DNA from: Cololabis saira
Taxonomy: Eukaryota > Chordata > Actinopteri > Beloniformes > Belonidae
NCBI RefSeq assembly: GCF_033807715.1
Contig: NC_084609.1
Coordinates: forward strand, 33,415,350-33,479,349
Reading direction: 5' to 3'
Length of the DNA: 64,000 nt
The notes under the pieces were generated by a model. That model saw only the letters and a program-made list of their open reading frames with translations. It made no database searches and was not told the origin of the DNA. Below are positions 56,101 through 64,000 of this stretch, one piece after another. The first letter of the stretch is position 1. Each line of letters opens with the position of its first letter. A program made the translations under genes and the position numbers.

Positions 56101-57372
56101 CCCGTGAAATAAAAACGGTCCAAATCATCCCCCCTGAAATAAAAACGGTCCAAATCATCCCCCCTGAAATAAAAACGGTCCAAATCATCCCCCCTGAAAT
56201 AAAAACGGTCCAAATCACCCCCCCTGAAATAAAAACGGTCCAAATCATCCCCCCCTGAAATAAAAACGGTCCAAATCATCCCCCCTGAAATAAAAACGGT
56301 CCAAATCATCCCCCCCTGAAATAAAAACGGTCCAAATCATCCCCCCCCTGAAATAAAAACGGTCCAAATCATCCCCCCTGAAATAAAAACGGTCCAAATC
56401 ATCCCCCCCTGAAATAAAAACGGTCCAAATCATCCCCCCTGAATAAAAACGGTCCAAATCATCCCCCCTGAAATAAAAACGGTCCAAATCATCCCCCCTG
56501 TAAAACTGCCATCCCTCCTTTCCATCCCTTATGTCATTTCATCAATGAATGTGGTTTTACTGCTATTTCAACATTTAGAGTCATCACCAGAAAAATAACT
56601 TATTTGACGATTTTCATCTGTTTCAAGTAAATTTTCACTTGAAATAAGTAGGAAAATCTGCCAGTGGGACAAGATTTATCTTCTTATTACAAGCTAAAAA
56701 ATCTTGTTCCACTGGCAGATTTTTCTACTTATTTCAAGTGAAAATCTACTTGAAACAGGTGAAAATTGTTGTTTTTTCCATTGATGAGTCTTGTTTTAAG
56801 TGTAATGAGATTTTTTTTACAAAAATGAGACATTTTAACTAGAAATAAGACAAATATTCTTGTTAAGATTTAGAGTTTTTGCAGTGATCCATGTTACTTA
56901 TCCTGTGAAGGACAGAGTCATATTGATAAGTTCAGAAAAGTGTTTTTTATTGTTGTGTTTTGATGTATTTGATGTAAGCCCAGTGGATATTTAAAGCTTA
57001 CAGAAGGCTGCATTTAACTGCTGCTATGTCATTCCTGCAGTATTTCTGCAGGTGTTTTGGTCACTGCTATTATTTGTAATATATTATATTATTTGTAATC
57101 AGCACAAATTATCTGTCCCCATATGATCAAATCCTCTATCCCCCCTGATTTTTTTTTTTTTTTTACAACAAGTACTGCCAATAAGATGCATACATTAGTG
57201 TTTCTTGGTCTTGGTTTTCCTAAATAAGTACATTTTCCAGGGTGGTAGAACATGCTGTCCTGTGAGTGTGCAGCTGCAGCCTTCACTGGGCTGGTAGGTC
57301 AATGTTTAAAACGCCCGTAAAAGGCCGGCTGGAGGACTTAAAGCGCTTTACCTTTGCATGGACAGTCCCCAT
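31316..57372 (-). CDS. samm50: samm50, SAM50 outer-membrane beta-barrel assembly protein (complete, 15 exons)
   Basis: Fifteen minus-strand exons with GT/AG introns sum to 1413 nt, a 470-residue protein (human is 469). It is the central Omp85-family subunit of the mitochondrial sorting and assembly machinery: it inserts beta-barrel proteins into the outer membrane and contacts MICOS at cristae junctions. Residues 1-45 are a variable acidic leader; about 46-125 form the single POTRA domain ([19 protein letters not shown]); 130-470 form the 16-strand barrel. SVRGF at 345-349 is the loop-6 VRGF/Y hallmark. The protein ends [11 protein letters not shown]. The start MGTVHA agrees with the human N terminus. 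No frameshift or premature stop was found. Introns range from 81 bp to about 5 kb and hold most of the transposons of this half of the window. Confidence 0.97.
31515..32080 (+). mobile_element. L2-like LINE 3' region in samm50 intron 14
   Basis: Reads [20 protein letters not shown] (RT C-terminal region), then one GCTTCCACCTGCCTGC unit, two 36-bp units and the conserved tail ending AAATAAAATTCAATTG. Confidence 0.85.
32167..32647. mobile_element. GGGCCCGAGCACC-family element, short copy
   Basis: Shares GTGCGAAGGCCCTATTGTAT and the end CATCGCTGCTTGCAGCTTTA with the longer copy at 36522-37929. Superfamily not assigned. Confidence 0.6.
32818..32959 (-). CDS. samm50: samm50 exon 14
   Basis: Acceptor gtgcag, donor gtagga; residues 410-455: [20 protein letters not shown], then [21 protein letters not shown]-terminal barrel strands. 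Confidence 0.96.
33636..34562. mobile_element. piggyBac-type non-autonomous element at TTAA
   Basis: Ends AGGGATTGTGACAT and ATGTCACAATACCT, flanked on both sides by TTAA. The sister hAT copy reads TTCTTAACAAAAATAAAT (inverted) at the same point with a single TTAA, i.e. the empty site. A Harbinger-type MITE is nested at 33883-34013. Confidence 0.88.
33883..34013. mobile_element. Harbinger-type MITE (AGGCTGATTTATGG)
   Basis: 131-bp near-palindrome with ends AGGCTGATTTATGG and CCATAAATCAGGCT, flanked by TAA on both sides. Confidence 0.8.
35342..35488 (-). CDS. samm50: samm50 exon 13
   Basis: Acceptor ttccag by position (tcccag), donor gtgggt; residues 361-408: [20 protein letters not shown], then [20 protein letters not shown] and GNLCNLNY. 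Late barrel strands. Confidence 0.96.
35858..38296. mobile_element. PIF/Harbinger-type element, 2.4 kb
   Basis: Ends TGGCGCTTTTCCACTAGTAC and its inverse GTGGAAAAGAGCCA with TAA duplicated on both sides (35855-35857, 38297-38299). No intact transposase was recognised. Contains the nested element at 36522-37929. Intron 12 of samm50. Confidence 0.75.
36522..37929. mobile_element. GGGCCCGAGCACC-family element, long copy
   Basis: Starts TTAGGGCCCGAGCACC and ends TCGCTGCTTGCAGCTTTAAT. Contains internally duplicated blocks (GGTTTGACGTACATG at about 36768 and 37105; GACATAGAGAGTCGTGGGTG-type blocks at 37570-37850). Superfamily not assigned. Confidence 0.6.
38706..39588. mobile_element. PIF/Harbinger element retaining a Myb-like ORF
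   Basis: Ends GGGCCTGATTTACTAA and TTTAGTAAATCAGGCCC with TAA duplicated (38703-38705, 39589-39591). It lacks the nuclease ORF but keeps the short DNA-binding ORF. Confidence 0.85.
38852..39202 (+). CDS. Harbinger Myb/SANT-like DNA-binding protein
   Basis: Open frame of 116 codons; the conserved part starts at Met 38924 ([20 protein letters not shown]). The helix block [30 protein letters not shown] is the Myb/SANT-like trihelix carried by the second ORF of PIF/Harbinger elements, which partners the transposase in binding element ends. No disabling stop is seen in the domain; whether it is expressed is unknown. Confidence 0.65.
   Translation: MRCCASYGLRHGDSGWKADSRKRKMKFDELELEILVEEANKHIHELQQRNLNITKRNAICDRINAVGKTKRTADEVKRRWQDIRRRTKEKVAFNKTCATIFKIACSRIKTLSLRIL
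39905..40036 (+). repeat. (TA)n followed by retroposon-like A-rich tail
   Basis: About 30 TA units, then GGTTTTTACCAACATGGTAT and ACCATTAATATATATGCAGA and an A-rich end. The same block occurs at 18136 and 53428. Confidence 0.7.
40047..40210. mobile_element. CAGGACTGTCTCAG MITE, internally deleted
   Basis: Both termini and flanking TA are present, but only 164 bp remain against about 362 in full copies. Confidence 0.85.
40336..40403 (-). CDS. samm50: samm50 exon 12 (VRGF motif)
   Basis: Acceptor ttccag, donor gtaaat; completes Arg337 and encodes 338-359: [20 protein letters not shown], then SE. VRGF is the Omp85 loop-6 signature at residues 346-349. Confidence 0.96.
40544..40614 (-). CDS. 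samm50: samm50 exon 11
   Basis: Acceptor ttccag, donor gtacgg; residues 314-336 plus two bases: [20 protein letters not shown], then IAD. An 8-base G run encodes part of LWGGM and is a possible sequencing-slippage spot, but the frame is intact. Confidence 0.94.
40712..41166. mobile_element. MITE with GTATTTTCTGGACTATAA ends
   Basis: Inverted ends GTATTTTCTGGACTATAA and TTATAGTCCAGAAAATAC; contains a T run (41108-41130). Intron 10 of samm50. Confidence 0.65.
41308..41394 (-). CDS. samm50: samm50 exon 10
   Basis: Acceptor ctgcag, donor gtatga, 29 codons (285-313): [20 protein letters not shown], then [10 protein letters not shown] 750-bp 10-bp tandem array begins 36 bp upstream of its acceptor. 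Confidence 0.96.
41431..42180. repeat. 75-unit 10-bp array (GCACAGACCT)n in samm50 intron 9
   Basis: 75 consecutive units without a single indel. Variants are substitutions at two positions, mainly GCACTAACCT, GCACAAACCT and GCACTGACCT. On the transcribed strand each unit reads AGGTCTGTGC. All minus-strand ORFs here ([10 protein letters not shown]) are products of the repeat. Confidence 0.98.
42380..42741. mobile_element. CAGGACTGTCTCAG MITE, full-length
   Basis: CAGGACTGTCTCAGAAAATT at the left and its inverse at the right, with TA on both sides. The two halves form a long imperfect hairpin. Confidence 0.9.
42770..43093. other. intron sequence, partial repeat
   Basis: Contains GTTTTCGTGTAAACCGACGA, resembling a known type of fish MITE arm, but no ends were defined. 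Confidence 0.35.
43102..44309. mobile_element. non-autonomous hAT, copy F (about 16 units)
   Basis: 8-bp duplication gttgcgag / gttgcaag (7 of 8). Ends CAGTACTCGAGTTG and AACTCCAGTACTG. The array at 43770-44275 includes CTTTT variants of the unit alternating with CGTTT. Intron 9 of samm50. Confidence 0.92.
44532..45624. mobile_element. hAT element with CAGTGGCGG ends
   Basis: CAGTGGCGGCTGGTGA and AAGCCGCCACTG ends with 8-bp duplication cttgtagg / cgtgtagg (7 of 8). About 1.1 kb, no transposase ORF. Confidence 0.85.
46452..46523 (-). CDS. samm50: samm50 exon 9
   Basis: Acceptor ctgcag, donor gtgagt, 24 codons (261-284): [20 protein letters not shown], then RINQ. Too short to stand out as an ORF but clear by homology and phase. 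Confidence 0.95.
46638..47137. mobile_element. fold-back-type element, copy 3
   Basis: TACGGAGTATTAGGGCCAGG start, inverse end at TCTTCCGTA, exact 7-bp duplication tagaaac (46631-46637, 47138-47144). The right arm carries many CTCGACATTTCGACTTTTTT units; the left arm carries the inverted form. Confidence 0.88.
47202..47330 (-). CDS. samm50: samm50 exon 8
   Basis: Acceptor ttccag, donor gtacgt, 43 codons (218-260): [20 protein letters not shown], then [20 protein letters not shown]. Barrel strands; [12 protein letters not shown] is conserved. Confidence 0.96.
47558..47645 (-). CDS. samm50: samm50 exon 7
   Basis: Acceptor ttccag, donor gtaagg; completes Asn188 and encodes 189-217: [20 protein letters not shown], then DRGVSAELN. 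Confidence 0.95.
48060..48138. mobile_element. Harbinger-type MITE, short copy
   Basis: AGCCTGATTTATGGTTCTGC with its inverse ending AACCATAAATCAGCT; 79 bp, same family as 33883-34013. Confidence 0.7.
48328..48458 (-). CDS. samm50: samm50 exon 6
   Basis: Acceptor ctccag, donor gtaaga; residues 145-187 plus two bases: [20 protein letters not shown], then [20 protein letters not shown]. Early barrel strands; nearly identical to the human segment. Confidence 0.96.
48507..49123. mobile_element. palindromic MITE with TGTAATAA subrepeats
   Basis: Left end GTAGCATCCTATAATGTAG and right end CATTATAGGAGCTAC are inverted copies. The TGTAATAA motif recurs throughout the left half and TTATTACA in the right. 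It fills most of samm50 intron 5. Confidence 0.75.
49249..49355 (-). CDS. samm50: samm50 exon 5
   Basis: Acceptor cctcag, donor gtgaga; completes Gly109 and encodes 110-144: [20 protein letters not shown], then [15 protein letters not shown]. End of POTRA and first barrel strand. Confidence 0.95.
49421..50457. mobile_element. hAT-like element with TAGGGGTGTAACGATAC ends (uninterrupted copy)
   Basis: TAGGGGTGTAACGATACACT start and TGTTACACCCCTA end; flanks ctacatgg / ttatatag agree at 5 of 8 with transition-type differences. Takes up most of samm50 intron 4. Confidence 0.78.
50551..50638 (-). CDS. samm50: samm50 exon 4 (POTRA)
   Basis: Acceptor tttcag, donor gtaccg; residues 80-108 plus one base: [20 protein letters not shown], then VEVLIDTYE. 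It is separated from exon 3 by an 81-bp intron, the shortest in the gene. Confidence 0.95.
50720..50821 (-). CDS. samm50: samm50 exon 3 (POTRA)
   Basis: Acceptor ttgcag, donor gtatgt, 34 codons (46-79): [19 protein letters not shown], then [15 protein letters not shown]. First half of the POTRA domain. Confidence 0.95.
51118..51490. mobile_element. fold-back-type element, copy 4 (divergent)
   Basis: TACGACGGAGTATTAGGGCC start and its inverse end, exact 6-bp duplication ctatgg (51112-51117, 51491-51496). Arms are tandem GAGAATAAAGTCGTAATATT units, inverted in the second half. Confidence 0.85.
51926..52617. mobile_element. Tol2-like non-autonomous hAT
   Basis: CAGAGGTGTCAAGTAACAAA and AAGACACCTCTG ends with exact 8-bp duplication gcgctgat (51918-51925, 52618-52625). 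Contains AGTACTTTTA-type repeats typical of this group. Intron 2 of samm50. Confidence 0.92.
52770..52885 (+). mobile_element. RTE/Rex-like LINE 3' fragment
   Basis: One frame reads [20 protein letters not shown] with breaks, followed by GGATAAGCGGTGGAAAATGG and ATGGATGG repeats, the usual 3' end of this fish LINE type. Confidence 0.65.
53575..53688 (-). CDS. samm50: samm50 exon 2
   Basis: Acceptor ctgcag, donor gtgagt, 38 codons (residues 8-45): [16 protein letters not shown] to [16 protein letters not shown] is conserved. A piggyBac-type element starts only 29 nt upstream of its 3' splice site (see 53718-54969). Confidence 0.93.
53718..54969. mobile_element. piggyBac-type non-autonomous element next to samm50 exon 2
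   Basis: AGGGGACCTATTATG and CATAATAGGTCACCT ends, flanked by TTAA (53714-53717, 54970-54973). Contains a GC-rich partially duplicated block (54045-54250 and 54415-54615, both with AAATCTGTCGGTTTGATC). Confidence 0.85.
55759..57177. mobile_element. non-autonomous hAT, copy G (about 23 units)
   Basis: Exact 8-bp duplication ccaataag (55751-55758, 57178-57185). Ends CAGTACTGGAGTTG and ACAACAAGTACTG. Array 55795-56500, then the complete hairpin core. Lies in samm50 intron 1, 174 bp from exon 1. Confidence 0.95.
57352..57372 (-). CDS. samm50: samm50 exon 1 (start)
   Basis: Seven codons, MGTVHAK, then donor gtaaag; phase 0. Identity of MGTVHA with the human protein fixes this very short exon. 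Upstream sequence (57373-57560) is moderately GC-rich and is the likely promoter and 5' UTR. Confidence 0.85.
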
Positions 57373-57599
57373 GGCAACGATCCGAGTCTACAGGCTTCTT
57401 CAGGCAGAACCTGCTGCTTTTTGGCGAGCTGGGAAACAGAGAAGAGACTACTGTTTCAAGCACCAAACCCCCTTCAAGGGAGACGCCATGACAGCTCCTC
57501 CGGTCCGGTGCGGCGTTCAAGGACCCTACGGAAACCCGAACAGCAGCGGCGTTCGCTTTTAACCGGGTACAATGACACAGACAAAGAAAGGAATAGTTA

Positions 57600-58190
57600 G
57601 TGTCACATATTTAGTCAATTTCATTGGTAACATGTGAATTTTTTTTGGCATGTGTTTCTCAACTAAAAGTTGGTGTCAGAGAAATCTAAATGTGTGTGAT
57701 GGAAAGTCAGCAAGCGGGTATTTGTGGAAACATGGTGTCAATGACTCCCCCTCTATAATGTTTAAAATGACAAACTTCCAATTTGTTATGCAGGTAATAA
57801 TAACAACCTTTATTTATCTATGAATATCTATATCCATATCGAGAAACAGTGATTATAGGTTTGGCATGAAAGTCAAACAGTAACACTGAAAAGAAATACC
57901 ACACACTTTTATCTCCAAGCTACATTGAAGATTGATTTATTTTGTGCTCTTAAACGCATCATTATATTTTCTGCCAGTGCATTGATAGAAACGGAAGTGG
58001 CAGTGACAGTGATCCGCCAGCAGAGGGCGATGTCTGTCTTTTCTTTGGTGACTTTCCCTTTCCCTTACATATCCCAACGCCGAAAAGGTTGAGCAATAGA
58101 AACATCAAAAGTATATCCGTTAAACTAAAATATAGTCAAGTAGTTTACAGAAATAAAAGAAAAGAAAACAAGTTTAGATAGATTTATAAG

Positions 58191-58263
<73 letters not shown>

Positions 58264-59230
58264 ATTATTAACATTATTAACATTATTAACATTGTTATAC
58301 TGTCAGCAGTATACTGTCTTAACAGCAAAGTCAGAGAGGTTTCTATTGCAATTTTACCTTAAAATGTATCAGGTAAAACATATTACAAAAGCTTGGCCTT
58401 AACGTTGCCTATTCTTGCACCTTTTTGGAGCCAAACAAGTCTTTCCTTTGTTAGGTGTTGGGACTGGACAGTAAAACATAGTAACAAAGGAAACTGGTCA
58501 AATAATCCAACTGTAATGATAATAACACGCTTGTGTCATGAGGACAATGTGTTTAAAACAACTCTTTCGTGCAGAGCGGATCTTATCGTTGGGGATACTC
58601 CACGTTTATGGAAACAGGTGAATGGACGCCATACCAAGATATAAGCATGATACAGCAAGAGTGTAAAGAGCAGCATTATGTCAGTGACAAGGTTGTGATT
58701 ACGATGGATTTTGTTTTGTTACATCAAATACTTTAATTCTGTCAAATAAGAAGTAAAGGAATCAATTTACATTCTACACTCATTAAGTCTTTATGACCAA
58801 ACCAAGTTTGTAACCTGCTTCTGTGGCCAGTTTGGCTTTACTGAAACAAAACTACATTTACATACATTTCAATCCTTGGAAACAATAATTGGTAGTTTTT
58901 AGCAAAATTGTTTGCTAATTTATAGAGGCTTGATGTTGAATTTCCAATTAGCTTGAATGTGTCCCAAGAGACGTGTGTTTAGCTCTTATTTCACAAATGA
59001 CTGTACTTTCTGAGATTGTCATTTTGTTTTAATGCACATTAATGAAAGTTTCAATACTCAAGATTGTAATCTGTGAAAGAACATGTAAACTGTGAGCATT
59101 GCACAACAGACTGACTCCATAACCGTTATTAAGAACATCTTTGCCACATAAACAAGATTCTACCGCTGTATTGTCACAAAAGGCAATAAGCCGCCACATA
59201 TTGCAAAGACGCCTCTGCGATGCCAATGTG
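57600..59230. other. AT-rich intergenic sequence
   Basis: Apart from a (TTA)n run at 58190-58262 and short ORFs without recognisable motifs, nothing was identified upstream of samm50 here. Confidence 0.4.
58190..58282. repeat. (TTA)n / (TTAACA)n microsatellite
   Basis: About 24 TTA units followed by four TTAACA-type units. Confidence 0.95.
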
Positions 59231-59231
59231 C

Positions 59232-59530
59232 TAAAAGTGTAAACAGGAGCCTACGTTGTTATTGCTTCGTCTGTATCCAGCAGATCTCAATTTGAAACCC
59301 CAAGAACGTAAATGTATTGATTTTGCTGTATTGTTGGCAATAAGGTTGTTCTTAACTGGAAGAAAACACCTACAATCGCTGCTTGGATCAAGGCACAATG
59401 TATGTCAGTGGAGAGAATAACATATACATTAAAAAACAAACTCGGGATGTACGAGGAAATCTGGAAACCATTTAATCAATTCATTAAAAAAGGAGATATA
59501 GGGGGAGGAAAATGCAGGGATCCTGCCCTG
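59232..59530 (+). mobile_element. L1-like LINE fragment
   Basis: Reads YVSVERITYTLKNKLGMYEE and IWKPFNQFIKKGD, the C-terminal end of fish L1-like ORF2, broken upstream by stops. Confidence 0.55.
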
Positions 59531-60528
59531 CATTTTCCTCACGTAGAAGCAACTTGTAATATCAAAGTAGTGGTGAACCTGAAGGGGAAGGGCCTTGGAG
59601 GGAAACAGCAAAAGTGTCATTTCTGTCTATGTATATCTTTAATTTGCATTGGACTGTACTTACAATACTGTCATATGCTACTTTGTACTCATTTTGGATC
59701 TTATAAGAAGAGAGATGCAAAGAGAGAATGGATGTGGGTTGGGATGGGGGGGTTTAAAAAGTGCAAACAGGATTAAAGTATGTCTAACCTTAAACAGAGT
59801 GATCCCATTTACATAAACTTGCATGAAATATTTAAATTCACGTCATGTTATCCCCAGATACAGAAAGTCATTGAATGAAAGGAGGGTAAATAAAGAAAGA
59901 GCTTTTCCTCAAAGGTATAAAGTAAACAGCAGTGAGGCGTTAAAGGTTTCCCCTGCTCCGCTTCCTGCTCTCCGGCCCAGTCAGGATCTATCACAAACTA
60001 CGTTAAGGCTGCAGTTGAAATGAGATTGAACATTCCTTAGCGTTTTCTGTGGTTATTTTTTCTTTTCATTTCTTGGTTCTCAGCTTCTCGTCCTTTCTTT
60101 CTTTTCTTTTGATGGAAACATGGAGCATAAACCACATCTCTGTAAGTGCTCTAAGAGCCAGCAGCTTTCCAGCCCCTTTCTTTTCTTTTCTTTTTTTGGC
60201 TCATGGCATCTTAAAAATTAATTCTTGTCGCTGGTTATGGTGAAAGCTGTGATAAAGAAGGAGTTTTTTTCTTCTGAGAGATAGATCTGACGTGAGAGCA
60301 GAAACAATTAATCATTTGGGGAGACATAAAACAAAAACAACAACATTATAACAGACATTTCCTCTGCAGCTCCTGGACTCCTGACCCTGGGTTTTGCAGA
60401 CCAGACCACATGCATGAATATCTGCTGGACTTGTGCCTGATACAAATGATTGCTTGTGTTATTCTGTAACTCTTTGACCTGTAATATTTGGTTTGCTGGA
60501 CCCTAGACCCCCCGACACCCCCACCCCC

Positions 60529-60645
60529 CCCCCCCCCCTCGGCCCGCCATGACGCTGCGCTCTTTACCGCTCGGTCATGCTTTCTCCCCCCCTCCTCCTC
60601 CTCCTCCTCCTCCTCCTCCTCCTCCTCCTCCTCCTTCTCCTCCTC
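60529..60645. repeat. C run and (CCT)n microsatellite
   Basis: C-rich stretch at 60525-60540, then about 14 CCT units (60593-60640), upstream of the candidate exon at 60966. Confidence 0.95.
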
Positions 60646-60965
60646 CTCGCCTACCGGCACCAGCAAGCCAATCAGCGGGCTGTGTCCTGCCCCCCCAACC
60701 CCTCCCCATCAGCCTACTCCCCCTTCCCCCCAGCTGCTGCCAGTCCGGCCGGAACGGTGGAGCGGTTACATCCACACACACATCCACACGCGCAGCCTCT
60801 TTACGCAGCCTTTTTACGCATGCATGCGCGCACTCCCGGTCCAGTCCGAACCCCCGCAACCCGCAGCCCCTGATCCAGCCCGGACCCCCTGGAAACTGAA
60901 GCCTCTGGTCCAGTCCAAACCCCCGGTGCAGCTGCAGCAGCTGAAGCCTCGCAGCGTCTGTCAGG

Positions 60966-61056
60966 ATGGGCAGAGGAGCGTGTTTTCCTCGGGACGTCTG
61001 TGTGTTTATCCTCCTCCTAAATACTTGCAGGGTGATGGGGAACGCCGCTCTCGCAG
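60966..61056 (+). CDS. candidate first coding exon with signal peptide (unidentified gene)
   Basis: An ATG with favourable Kozak context (A at -3, G at +4) opens 30 codons: MGRGACFPRDVCVFILLLNT, then CRVMGNAALA. A charged start, hydrophobic VCVFILLL core and small residues NAALA look like a secretory signal peptide. A consensus donor gtaaag follows at 61057, splitting the next codon. The exon lies in a GC- and CT-rich patch (60490-61060) fitting a promoter and 5' UTR. No downstream exon is visible before 64000. Given that SHISAL1 lies near SAMM50 in human, a shisa-like gene is one speculative possibility. Confidence 0.4.
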
Positions 61057-62715
<1,659 letters not shown>

Positions 62716-62837
62716 TAGATGTAAGAATGTATGTAAGATTCAGGGGTAGGACTCGATAAGTGGTTACTTCAATCCTACTCCGTTTCGAGCATGTTGGTGG
62801 CTCCATGAACTATTATTATATGAAGGGCTGTATGTAC

Positions 62838-64000
<1,163 letters not shown>

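Noticed and set aside
57338..57600. ORFs around samm50 exon 1 on both strands
   Set aside because: They lack conserved motifs; only the 7-codon exon agrees with the known N terminus.

Overview
The window is vertebrate nuclear DNA, most likely from a teleost fish. Two genes have many short exons with canonical GT/AG introns. The intervening DNA is packed with fish-type transposons: IR/DR-type Tc1, Tol2-like and other hATs with 8-bp target duplications, PIF/Harbinger elements, TTAA-flanked piggyBac-type elements, L2-like and L1-like LINEs, and a Gypsy-like LTR. There are no bacterial-style operons, RNA genes or CRISPR arrays.

Both clear genes lie on the minus strand. aldh1l2 (mitochondrial 10-formyltetrahydrofolate dehydrogenase) starts at 22679 and runs off the left edge; seven exons are visible, covering the mitochondrial presequence and most of the N-terminal folate hydrolase domain. 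samm50 (outer-membrane Omp85-family SAM50 subunit of the sorting and assembly machinery) is complete: fifteen exons from 57372 to 31316 join in phase to a predicted 470-residue protein, with a polyadenylation signal at 30817-30822. Both products act in mitochondria but in unrelated processes (one-carbon metabolism; beta-barrel assembly), so no joint pathway is implied. A possible plus-strand first exon with a signal peptide lies at 60966-61056 in a GC-rich patch.

Layout: 1-22.7 kb is aldh1l2, with a 12-kb intron 2 full of mobile DNA. 22.7-30.8 kb is an intergenic transposon field. 30.8-57.4 kb is samm50. 57.4-64 kb is intergenic DNA plus the possible start of a third gene, with long TA microsatellites.

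The most unusual content is repeat biology: (1) a non-autonomous hAT family carrying an internal 30-bp G-run minisatellite that varies from none to about 26 units between copies; (2) a fold-back-like family whose arms are tandem subrepeats, with 6-7-bp target duplications; (3) an L2-like LINE whose 3' region carries three independently expandable VNTR modules; (4) a 75-unit, indel-free 10-bp array just upstream of samm50 exon 10 whose every unit resembles splice-site sequence; (5) nested insertions whose empty sites can be read from paralogous copies in the same window. All calls come from reading the sequence and recalled family knowledge; no database search was run.
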